Shown here: in pieces, positions 34,943 to 42,483 of the stretch
Position numbering within the stretch: the stretch's first letter is position 1
Layout of the letters: the number at the start of each line of letters is the position of its first letter
Source: G020344215 sp039586575
GTDB lineage: Bacteria > Gemmatimonadota > Gemmatimonadetes > Palauibacterales > KS3-K002
Assembly (NCBI GenBank): GCA_039586575.1
Contig: JBDHKD010000028.1
Location: forward strand, 1-50,710
DNA: 50,710 nt
Direction: 5' to 3'
Made by a program: the position numbers and the translations under genes
The notes under the pieces: generated by a model
Seen by the model: only the letters and a program-made list of their open reading frames with translations
What the model was told of the DNA's origin: nothing
The model's database searches: none

Positions 34943-37303
34943 ATGTCCGGTTTCACGCGGCTGATCGTCGAGGTCCACCGCCGCTCCCTGTGGCAGGTGC
35001 TCGGCATCTACCTGGTGGGCGGCTGGATCGCCTTCGAGGTGATCCAGACGCTGACCGAGGGCCTCGGCCTGCCCGACTGGTTCCCCGCCCTCGCCCTCGT
35101 CCTGCTCATCGTCATGCTCCCGGTCGTCCTGGCCACGGCCTGTGTCCAAGAAGGCGTCGGCAAACGGGAGACGAGCGCGACCGTTCCGCCCTTTGTGGCC
35201 GGTCCCGGACCGGCACCCGAGAGCCGGGAGGCGCGAGAGCGAGAGTCCGCCCAGCCGGCGGAGTCCGTGGCCGCTGAGGTCGGCGGCGTGCGTCGCGTCC
35301 TCACCTGGCGCCACTCGGTCATCGCCGGCGTCCTCGCCTTCGCGATCCTGGGGCTCGCGGTGTCGGGCTACATGGCGATGCGGCTGCTGGGGATCGGCCC
35401 TGTCGGCACGCTGGTCGCCAAGGGCATCCTCGATCCGCGCGAGCGCATCGTGCTGGCAGACTTCGAGAACTACACGAATGACTCGACGCTCGGGCTCCTG
35501 GTAACGGAAGCGTTCCGCGTCGACATCTCACAGTCGCCCGTGGTGAGGATCGCGGAACAGGGCTACGTGTCCCAGGTGCGGGGCCGTATGCAGATCGATC
35601 CCGACGCTCCACTCGACCAGGAGCTGGCCCGCGAGGTGGCGATCCGCGAAGGCTTGCCTGTGGTCATCGCCGGCGCCATCCACCCGGCCGGCTCGGGTTA
35701 CCTGCTGTCGGCACGGATCGTGTCAGCCGAGTCGGCTGACGAGCTCAGCGCCTTCCGCGAGACCGCTGCGAATCCCGACGACTTCATCGACGCTATCAAC
35801 CGGCTCTCGCACGCCTTACGCGAACGGGTGGGCGAATCGCTAACGACGATCCGTGCCAGCGGCCCGCTCGCACGCGTAACGACCTCTTCGCTCGATGCCT
35901 TACGGAAGTATTCCCAGGCGATCCGTGCCTTCGAGTTCGAAGGCGACGTCGACAAAGGTATCGCGCTAATCGAAGAAGCGACCGCCATCGACACCACCTT
36001 CGCCATGGCCTATCGCAAGCTGGGCGTCGAACTGGGGAACAATGCCGAGCAGCGGGCGCGCATGGTCGAGGTGCTAACCAAGGCCTACGAGCACCGCGAC
36101 CGGCTCACCGAGCGGGAACGCTATTTGACGCTCGCCGCCTATTACAGTGGAGTGACGGGCGAGCGGGACAGGTCGATGACCGCTCTGAGCTCGCTCCTCG
36201 ACCTCGACCCCGACGACGACTGGGCGCTCACCAATCTCGCCTGGCGCAACACGGAGCTCGGTAACTACGAGCGGGCGGAAGAGCTCGCGCGCCGCGCCAT
36301 CGAAGTCGATTCTGCCAGCACCTACGCCTACTACAACGTAGCCACGGCACTGATGGCCCAAGGAAGGTTCGATGAAGCCAGGGCAACGCTGGAAGCTCTC
36401 AACGAGCGAGCCCCCGACCACGTGTACACGGCTTTTTTCGCTGCAGGCGTCGAGGCATCGGCAGGCAACTACGATGTCGCGGAGAGGTACGTGCGGGTGT
36501 TGAGGGAGGCAGGCGCCAGCAGCCTCCTGCTGCGCGCGCAAGCGGACGAAGATCTGGCAGCGCTGCTGAAGCTTCGCGGCAGGCTTACGGAGGCGGAGGA
36601 GTATCAGCGCGACATGATGGCCGTCCAGGAGCAGCGCGGGCTACCTGACGAAAGCCTGCGGGCTGCGGCTGGCCTGACGCTCCTGGAGGTCTTGCGCGGG
36701 CGGCCGGAGCGCGGGATCCAGATCCTGGAGACCGCGCTCCAGGGTCACCCGCTCGACTCCATCGCGCCCCTCGATCGCCCGTACATGTTACTGTCGTGGA
36801 CGTTCGCGAGCTGTGGGCGACCCGACCTCGCGCGAGCACTGCTGGCCGAACACGACGCCGAGATCGAGCCACGCTTCCGCCGGGTGTACGAGCCGTGGCG
36901 TCACGGCGTCGCCGGCTGGATCGCTCTCGCCGAGGGGCAGCCACAGGACGCTGTGGCCGAGTTCAGGGAGTTCGACAGCACGGCAGACAGAATCGAGTGC
37001 GGCCACTGCGCTCTCGCTGGACTGGGCTACGCTTACGAGGAGGCAGGTCTGGCCGACTCGGCGATCGCCGCCTACGAGAGCTACGCGAACACACCCTGGC
37101 CCTTCCGCTACTACTGGGACGCCCAGTACCTCGCCTTCGTCTACGAGCGGCTCGGCACGCTGTATGAAGAGCGCGACGACAGGCAGAAGGCGACTTACTA
37201 CTATGGCAAGTTGGTCGAGCTTTGGCAGGATGCCGACCGCGAGCTGCAGCCGCGGGTCGAGGCGGCGCGCCGCGCCATCGTCGCGCTCTCGCCAGACACC
37301 TGA
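34943..37303 (+). CDS. Inner-membrane TolB-like/TPR protein
   Basis: A 786-residue protein. Its first 25 residues (RLIVEVHRRSLWQVLGIYLVGGWIAFEVI) form the N-terminal helix known from many TPR adenylate-cyclase-like proteins. A second TM follows (about 52-72) and a third (about 128-150). A TolB-like domain (about 165-300: RIVLADFENYTNDSTLGLLV) leads into TPRs (about 330-780: KGIALIEEATAIDTTFAMAYRKLG and others). No effector domain is fused. It is the third protein in the window with a TolB-TPR body behind a different N terminus. No good ribosome-binding site is visible before the ATG. The role is probably scaffolding. Confidence 0.8.
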   Translation: MSGFTRLIVEVHRRSLWQVLGIYLVGGWIAFEVIQTLTEGLGLPDWFPALALVLLIVMLPVVLATACVQEGVGKRETSATVPPFVAGPGPAPESREARERESAQPAESVAAEVGGVRRVLTWRHSVIAGVLAFAILGLAVSGYMAMRLLGIGPVGTLVAKGILDPRERIVLADFENYTNDSTLGLLVTEAFRVDISQSPVVRIAEQGYVSQVRGRMQIDPDAPLDQELAREVAIREGLPVVIAGAIHPAGSGYLLSARIVSAESADELSAFRETAANPDDFIDAINRLSHALRERVGESLTTIRASGPLARVTTSSLDALRKYSQAIRAFEFEGDVDKGIALIEEATAIDTTFAMAYRKLGVELGNNAEQRARMVEVLTKAYEHRDRLTERERYLTLAAYYSGVTGERDRSMTALSSLLDLDPDDDWALTNLAWRNTELGNYERAEELARRAIEVDSASTYAYYNVATALMAQGRFDEARATLEALNERAPDHVYTAFFAAGVEASAGNYDVAERYVRVLREAGASSLLLRAQADEDLAALLKLRGRLTEAEEYQRDMMAVQEQRGLPDESLRAAAGLTLLEVLRGRPERGIQILETALQGHPLDSIAPLDRPYMLLSWTFASCGRPDLARALLAEHDAEIEPRFRRVYEPWRHGVAGWIALAEGQPQDAVAEFREFDSTADRIECGHCALAGLGYAYEEAGLADSAIAAYESYANTPWPFRYYWDAQYLAFVYERLGTLYEERDDRQKATYYYGKLVELWQDADRELQPRVEAARRAIVALSPDT

Positions 37304-37320
37304 GGAAGTGAGCAGGAAGA

Positions 37321-38259
37321 ATGAAGACCCGACACGTGATCGAAGCGCCAGGCACGCCGCGTAACACGCTGCTCGCCATTTTGGTGGCGGCGATTCCTTT
37401 ACTCGCAATCGTCGTGGCCAGTCAGATCACGCGCCCGGCGCGCGCACAGGAAGGCGAGCCCAACTGGATCCTCGAGCTGTTCGATCACCGCGGGGAAGAG
37501 ATCGGCGAGGGTATCCCCATGTGGGGCTACTCGGCGTTCGTCCGCTACAACGACCACACGATCCTGTTCGACGGCGGAACCAGCGCGCAGGTGCTCGAGC
37601 ACAACGCTACGACCTACGGCGTCGACCTGGCCGAGGTCGACCTCGCGGTGCTATCGCACAGTCACGGCGATCACACAGCGGGTCTCGACTACCTGCTGGA
37701 AGTGAATCCATCCGTCCGCCTGTACGTGCCGCAGGACGGCTACCTGGGCTACGCGGGCGAGGAAGGCAAGGAATACCGGCCCGGCTATCGGTACCAGTCC
37801 GACAACATGGAATTCGTTGCCGCGAACACCGAGGTCGAAGAGGGTTTCCACCTCGTCTTCACCCGCTCCCCGCATACCGGCTACTTCTCCCGTTACCCAC
37901 CGAACCAGGAGGAGCCGCGGCTATTCGGCCTGCCGGAGCTCTCGCTGGCGCTCGAGACGGAGAGCGGCGAGTTCGTGTTGATCTCGGGCTGCTCGCACAG
38001 CGGGATCGAGGAGATCGTCAAAGAGGCGAAGCGGGCGACCGGCGCCGAAGTAGCGCTGGTCACCGGCGGCTTCCACCTTACTCCTTACTCCGCCGAGTAC
38101 GTTACCGAGCTGGCCCGCATGATGAAGGACGAGCTGGCGGTTCGGCTCGCCGCACCGACCCACTGCACGGGCGATGAAGCGATCGCGATCTTCGAGGAGG
38201 TCTACGGCGAGCGCTGTGTGAAGGCGGGGCTGGGAACACGCATCTCATTCCCCGACTAG
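37321..38259 (+). CDS. Exported metallo-beta-lactamase-fold hydrolase
   Basis: A 312-residue protein. It follows the TPR gene after 17 bases with AGGAAG in front of the ATG. An N-terminal TM or signal (about 17-43, ending RPARAQ) precedes the fold. Metal ligands are in LSHSHGDHTAGLD (His113, His115, Asp117, His118), SGCSHSGIEEIV and TGGFHL, the pattern of the subgroup around beta-RFAP/dihydropterin synthase-like enzymes. The reaction in vivo is unknown; many members are phosphodiesterases or hydrolases. Confidence 0.85.
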   Translation: MKTRHVIEAPGTPRNTLLAILVAAIPLLAIVVASQITRPARAQEGEPNWILELFDHRGEEIGEGIPMWGYSAFVRYNDHTILFDGGTSAQVLEHNATTYGVDLAEVDLAVLSHSHGDHTAGLDYLLEVNPSVRLYVPQDGYLGYAGEEGKEYRPGYRYQSDNMEFVAANTEVEEGFHLVFTRSPHTGYFSRYPPNQEEPRLFGLPELSLALETESGEFVLISGCSHSGIEEIVKEAKRATGAEVALVTGGFHLTPYSAEYVTELARMMKDELAVRLAAPTHCTGDEAIAIFEEVYGERCVKAGLGTRISFPD

Positions 38260-38338
38260 CAGGCGCTCGAGAATAGCTGAGCAGCGCACCCCTCGCACTT
38301 GACGGCGGCTTGACTCGCAGGGCGCACCATTCAGGTGT

Positions 38339-38360
38339 GGTCGCTAGCGCGCTAGCGACC
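38339..38360. promoter_or_regulatory. 22-bp perfect palindrome upstream of the glycine-zipper gene
   Basis: GGTCGCTAGCG (38339-38349) is followed directly by its exact reverse complement. Its right end is 27 bases upstream of the ATG at 38388, and two TTGAC words lie before it (38299 and 38310). The position suits an operator. A palindrome without a loop is less suited to be a terminator. The regulator is unknown. Confidence 0.45.
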
Positions 38361-38387
38361 TGAGCCCTCTCCGACAGGAGGTCAAGC

Positions 38388-38957
38388 ATGTTGCTCCGGA
38401 GAACGACTCCCATCTTCGCCGTCCTACTGCTCGCGCCTGCGACCGGGCTCTTCGGTCAAGCGGTCGTCCTGAGTCCCGGGGACCGAGTTCGGGTGTCCGC
38501 ACCCACCCTCGCGATCGAGAGCATGACCGGCATGATCGCCGCCGTTCGCCCCGATACGCTGGTCATCGATCCCAACCATGGCTCGGATCGCCGGGCGTTG
38601 CCGGTCCCGTCGTTCTCCCGGATTCAGTTGAGCGCTGGCGAGCGATCGAACACGGGCGCCGGTGTCGGCATCGGATTCCTGGCCGGCGCGATAGTTGGAG
38701 CAACGGTCGGCTACCTTGTGGGATCCGACAGTTGTGGCGGCGGGGGCATGAGCTACGGCTTCTGCGTCGACAAGGCGGGTGCGGCAGGTGCGCTCGGGCT
38801 TGGCGGCGGTCTCGTCGGCGCCGGGATCGGCGCACTGATCGGGAGCCGCATCAAGACGGAGCGCTGGATGGAGGTGCCACTGGACCGCATTCAACTTGGG
38901 ACGGTGCCCGAGGTCGCTGGCGGATGGGCGATACGGTTCTCGGTGCCCGCTCCCTAG
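38388..38957 (+). CDS. Exported glycine-zipper protein
   Basis: A 189-residue protein. A strong AGGAGGT ribosome-binding site precedes the ATG. Signal (about 1-23, LLLAPATGLFGQ), then a small beta domain (GDRVRVSAPTLAIESMTGMI, about 28-85). Two glycine-zipper hydrophobic segments follow: TGAGVGIGFLAGAIVGATVG (about 87-107) and GLGGGLVGAGIGALIGSRI (about 143-161). Two cysteines lie between them. Such segments insert in or oligomerise at a membrane. It ends 16 bases before the convergent stop of the deacetylase-like gene. Function not assignable. Confidence 0.7.
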   Translation: MLLRRTTPIFAVLLLAPATGLFGQAVVLSPGDRVRVSAPTLAIESMTGMIAAVRPDTLVIDPNHGSDRRALPVPSFSRIQLSAGERSNTGAGVGIGFLAGAIVGATVGYLVGSDSCGGGGMSYGFCVDKAGAAGALGLGGGLVGAGIGALIGSRIKTERWMEVPLDRIQLGTVPEVAGGWAIRFSVPAP

Positions 38958-38973
38958 TTGGGAGGGTTGGGTG

Positions 38974-40851
38974 TCAGTCCGGGCGTCGCGGCAGCAGGAT
39001 CGCGAGCGACTCGCCGGGCGCGATCGTTGGCAGCCTAACGCGCAGACCGCCGTGTCCGTAGTGGGACTCGAGGATCGTGTCGCCCAGCTCCGGCGCGGCG
39101 AAGCTTGCGCCATCCTCGGGTAGGTAGACGTGCAGCCAGGCCGACTCGATAGCTGACGCGCCCGTGTTGCGGACGTCGAGCACGGCGCTGCGATCCTCGC
39201 GCTCACGCACCCGCAGCTCCAACTCGGAGCGCTGTAGCCACCACTGGGCGATCTCGGAGGCGCGGGCGATCCACACGTCGCCTGCTTGTTGTGCCGCGCG
39301 CACCGCCGACTCCACCGCCTCGACTCGGCGGTTCGAGTCGACGAGCTGGGTGTGCAGGGTGAGCAGGCTGAGTCCACCCAGCGAGCGCATCTTCTCCGTC
39401 GCGCCGACGAAAGCGGCGCGCAGCGAATCGGGCCGGGTCTGGCCACGGGACACCATGACGGTGTAGTCGTCATCGACGACCCGGGGGAGCACCACGACCC
39501 GACCCGATCGCACGCGATGGATTTCCGGCGCCGCCGTGCGTGCGCCGTTGGCCGCGGCCAGGTAGAGGCCGCCGCTCCGCCGCCACGCCTCGAGCGTCAG
39601 CGAGTCGAACAGCTCGCGCGGCGGCCGAAAGCCCAGCGGCAGCTCGCCGGACCATGCGGCGATGTCGGCGCGTGCCTGGGTGATCCCGGCCAGCTGGGCG
39701 CCCCAGGGCCGGCCGGCCGCCTGACGGTGATCGACAGCGTGGCTACCCAGCTCGCCGGCGGCAGCCAACGTCCCGGCCAGGTCCGGGTACTCACGGGCGA
39801 GCTGGGTGACCACGAAGAACGTCACGGGCACATCGATGGCGAACATTCGCTCCGCCAGTCGGCGGCTGTTCTTGAAGCTGTGCTCCACGTCCTGGGTAAC
39901 CGCCAGCGCCGCGCGATGGCCGGACGGCCACGGGTCCACGTCGGCGACGATATTACCGGCCGCCCAGAGGGCCGCGTTCTGAGCTAGCCGATCGATGATA
40001 CGCTGGTCCCGCCCGCTGGCGCCGACGTCCAAGCGATAGCCGAACCAGACGAAGCGACTGCCGGACGGGGTGGTACGAGCGACCGCCCCACCGCCCGCAC
40101 CACCCCTGGGCGCTGGTAGGGGATTCAGCGCCCAATCGGACCAGAAGATGTTCGATCCGCCCGCACGCAGCGTGATCCACGGCTCGGTTCGGATTTCCGC
40201 GCGAGTACCAGGAGGGAGTCCGGCCGCGACCACGCTGCCGTGCGGGACGACGAGATAGGAGGGAGGTCTGGCCTCCAGGGTCCCGACCGACTCGGCGCCG
40301 GCCAGTTCCCGGAGGTAGTCATAGTCAAGCCAATCGCAGTGCTCGTCCCGGGCGCCGAGCGCCCAGGTGACCAGCAGATGGCCGCCGCTCTCGGCGTGAC
40401 GCCGGATCGCGTCGCGCTCATCACCGGCGAGACAGACCGCGGCCGGTATCACGAGCAGCGCGCCAGCGGGCAGCGAGTCGATTGCCGCCGCGCCGGAGGC
40501 CAGGCGCACGCTGGCGCCGATCGCACTGAGCGTCGACTCCCAGCGATCGATCAGCGACGCATAGTAGTCGGGATCGGGAAAGAAGGCCGCCGAGCTCTGC
40601 GATAGGTATACATGAGCGGTCCAGGCGACCGTGACCGGATGCTCGCCCAGCGGGATATCGGCGACCCGTTCCTCGACAGCCGGCGGCCGCTCGTCGGTCG
40701 CGGCTTCGAGCAGCGAATCGACATCGATGAACTGCCAGAGCAGGATGGCCGCGCCCACCAACCCGGCAACCAGCATACCGAGCAGCAGGATCGCCGCGCC
40801 CCACGCCCAAGGCGTGCGCGGGCGGGGCGGCTCAGCGACCGGTGTTGCCAT
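38974..40851 (-). CDS. Membrane-anchored NodB-type polysaccharide deacetylase-like protein
   Basis: A 625-residue protein. The ATG at 40851 follows AAGGAAAG and overlaps the previous gene by 20 bases; an ATG at 40896 is also possible. One TM (about 16-39) is followed by a large N-terminal domain (about 60-300) resembling a GATase-like fold (GALLVIPAAVCLAGDERDAI). The NodB-like domain (about 310-500) has the variant motif 1 TQDVEHSF (Asp321), motif 2 SHAVDH (His371, His375) and motif 3 GFRPPRE. The C terminus looks like a beta-sandwich. Last gene of the polysaccharide operon, in the place of PgaB. Deacetylation of the polymer is inferred. Confidence 0.78.
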   Translation of the reverse strand: MATPVAEPPRPRTPWAWGAAILLLGMLVAGLVGAAILLWQFIDVDSLLEAATDERPPAVEERVADIPLGEHPVTVAWTAHVYLSQSSAAFFPDPDYYASLIDRWESTLSAIGASVRLASGAAAIDSLPAGALLVIPAAVCLAGDERDAIRRHAESGGHLLVTWALGARDEHCDWLDYDYLRELAGAESVGTLEARPPSYLVVPHGSVVAAGLPPGTRAEIRTEPWITLRAGGSNIFWSDWALNPLPAPRGGAGGGAVARTTPSGSRFVWFGYRLDVGASGRDQRIIDRLAQNAALWAAGNIVADVDPWPSGHRAALAVTQDVEHSFKNSRRLAERMFAIDVPVTFFVVTQLAREYPDLAGTLAAAGELGSHAVDHRQAAGRPWGAQLAGITQARADIAAWSGELPLGFRPPRELFDSLTLEAWRRSGGLYLAAANGARTAAPEIHRVRSGRVVVLPRVVDDDYTVMVSRGQTRPDSLRAAFVGATEKMRSLGGLSLLTLHTQLVDSNRRVEAVESAVRAAQQAGDVWIARASEIAQWWLQRSELELRVREREDRSAVLDVRNTGASAIESAWLHVYLPEDGASFAAPELGDTILESHYGHGGLRVRLPTIAPGESLAILLPRRPD

Positions 40852-41140
40852 TCCCACTTTCCTTCGCGCCAATCGGCGTGTACTCCGCCCTGCCACGCTC
40901 CGCCAGCGGGACCGGGCTGTCGATCCTCATCGCGCCGCCTCGCGCTCCCACGGCTTCCAGTTCGCGGTCGCCGTTCGGCACGAAGCGGTAAAAGAAACGC
41001 GGCGAGGTGTCCACCTCCAACGGCTCGGCGGGCCGCCGGCCGCGGCGCAGCCAGTAGGCACCGTAAGAGGCTACACCCAGGATCACCGTGACCAGGATCG
41101 TCACGATGATGATCGTCACCATGATCTGTATGATGCTCAT
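40832..41140 (-). CDS. Small membrane protein of the polysaccharide operon (PgaD-like position)
   Basis: A 102-residue protein, start ATG at 41140 overlapping the glycosyltransferase stop by 4 bases (ATGA), so translationally coupled. One N-terminal TM (IIQIMVTIIIVTILVTVILG, residues 3-22) and a basic stretch WLRRGRRP put the rest in the cytoplasm. The remainder (FFYRFVPNGDRELEAVG) has no domain I recognise. In pga operons a small TM protein (PgaD) partners the synthase in the same place, but that has two TMs, so homology is not claimed. Confidence 0.72.
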   Translation of the reverse strand: MSIIQIMVTIIIVTILVTVILGVASYGAYWLRRGRRPAEPLEVDTSPRFFYRFVPNGDRELEAVGARGGAMRIDSPVPLAERGRAEYTPIGAKESGNGNTGR

Positions 41141-42483
41141 ATCCGTCCCACCCTCTCCAGTTTCCCCCAGCTCATCCTGACGGCGAGCGCCTCCTCCAAC
41201 GTCGAGCACAGCTTCACCACATCGACCAGCAGGATAAAGAAGAAACGGTAAATCAACGCGTAGGGAACGAGCGACAGCTGCTCTTCCTCCATACCGACGG
41301 TGGCCAGCGCCGCTACCAAGTCGAGCAGTGTGAGCAAGGTCCACCAGGCCAGCAGCATCTCGCCCATCCCGAAGGCGACGGCCACGTAGGCGAAGAACAG
41401 GTGACCGTAGACGTTCATGATCGGCCAGATCGTCGCCTCGAATCCCATTTGCACCAGCGACAGCCAGAGCGCCAGGTCGGGCAGCGGCAGAAACAGCGTG
41501 CGCTGATGCTTGCCCAGCGCCTGCAAGATCCCACGGGTCCAGCGGTAGCGTTGCTGGATGAGATCGACCAACCGCTCGGGCGCCTCGGTCCAGGCCACGG
41601 CGCGCGGCTCGTAGCGGATCTTCCAGCCGGCGGTCAGAATCTTGACCGTGATGTCGGCGTCCTCGGCGAACGTGTCGCGGTCGTAGCCGCCCACCGCGGC
41701 CAGCACATCGCGTCGGAAGAGGCCGATGGGGCCGGGCACGATGTTCACCGCGTTGAGGAAACCTTGGGCACGCCGCGCCATGTTGAGCCCCTCGATGTAC
41801 TCGAGGGCCTGGAGCCGCGTCCACAGGTTCCGCCGATTGACCACCTTCACGTTACCGGCAACCGCGCCGACCGACGCATCGTGGAAGTGGGCGACCGCCG
41901 CCTTGATCGTCTGCGGCTCGAGGCGCGAGTCGGCGTCCATGCAGAGCACGATCGGGTGCTCCGCCATCGCCAGCCCCGCGTTCAACGCGCTCGCCTTGCC
42001 GCCGTTCTTCTTCGTCGTCACCCGCACCCGGCAGTGACCGTAGGCGCCGGCCATATGCGAGGCGTTGGCCAGCGTGTCGTCGGTCGAGCCATCGTCGACG
42101 ACGATGATCTCGTAGTCCGGGTAATCGAGACGGATGAGGCTCTGCAGCGCCGACTCGATCACCTTGCCCTCGTTGTAGGCAGGGACGATGAGCGAGACCG
42201 GCGGATACTCGACGCCGTTCCTCTTGCCACCCACCGACTCCAGATGGTGCAGGTACCCGAACCACAACAGTGTGAAGTAGCGGCCGATTAAGATGATGAG
42301 GAACAGGACGAGCGTGACGACCGAGACGCGGACGATGAGCGACTGCACCTGGAGCGGCGCGCGCGACGCCCAGACCAGGAGAACCGCGCCGATCGTGACG
42401 ACGACCAACGCGGCCAGGACCAGTAGAAGGGGTCTCCTCCGTTCGTTCACTCCCTCGTCCTCGTTCGCGATCTTCATGGTCAT
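41137..42483 (-). CDS. Processive family 2 glycosyltransferase (PgaC/BcsA-like polysaccharide synthase)
   Basis: A 448-residue inner-membrane synthase. The ATG at 42483 overlaps the stop of the upstream barrel gene by 4 bases. Two N-terminal TMs (about 19-39 and 50-75) precede the GT-A domain with PAYNEGKVI, VVDDGSTDD (Asp130-Asp131), the DxD motif CMDADS (183-185), the acid in FAEDADI (Glu274-Asp275) and QQRYRW (about 310-315). This D,D,D,Q/RxxRW set marks processive synthases. Further TMs follow (about 345-425). No PilZ domain is present. Hexosamine or glucose polymer synthesis is likely; sugar not determinable. Confidence 0.93.
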   Translation of the reverse strand: MTMKIANEDEGVNERRRPLLLVLAALVVVTIGAVLLVWASRAPLQVQSLIVRVSVVTLVLFLIILIGRYFTLLWFGYLHHLESVGGKRNGVEYPPVSLIVPAYNEGKVIESALQSLIRLDYPDYEIIVVDDGSTDDTLANASHMAGAYGHCRVRVTTKKNGGKASALNAGLAMAEHPIVLCMDADSRLEPQTIKAAVAHFHDASVGAVAGNVKVVNRRNLWTRLQALEYIEGLNMARRAQGFLNAVNIVPGPIGLFRRDVLAAVGGYDRDTFAEDADITVKILTAGWKIRYEPRAVAWTEAPERLVDLIQQRYRWTRGILQALGKHQRTLFLPLPDLALWLSLVQMGFEATIWPIMNVYGHLFFAYVAVAFGMGEMLLAWWTLLTLLDLVAALATVGMEEEQLSLVPYALIYRFFFILLVDVVKLCSTLEEALAVRMSWGKLERVGRI

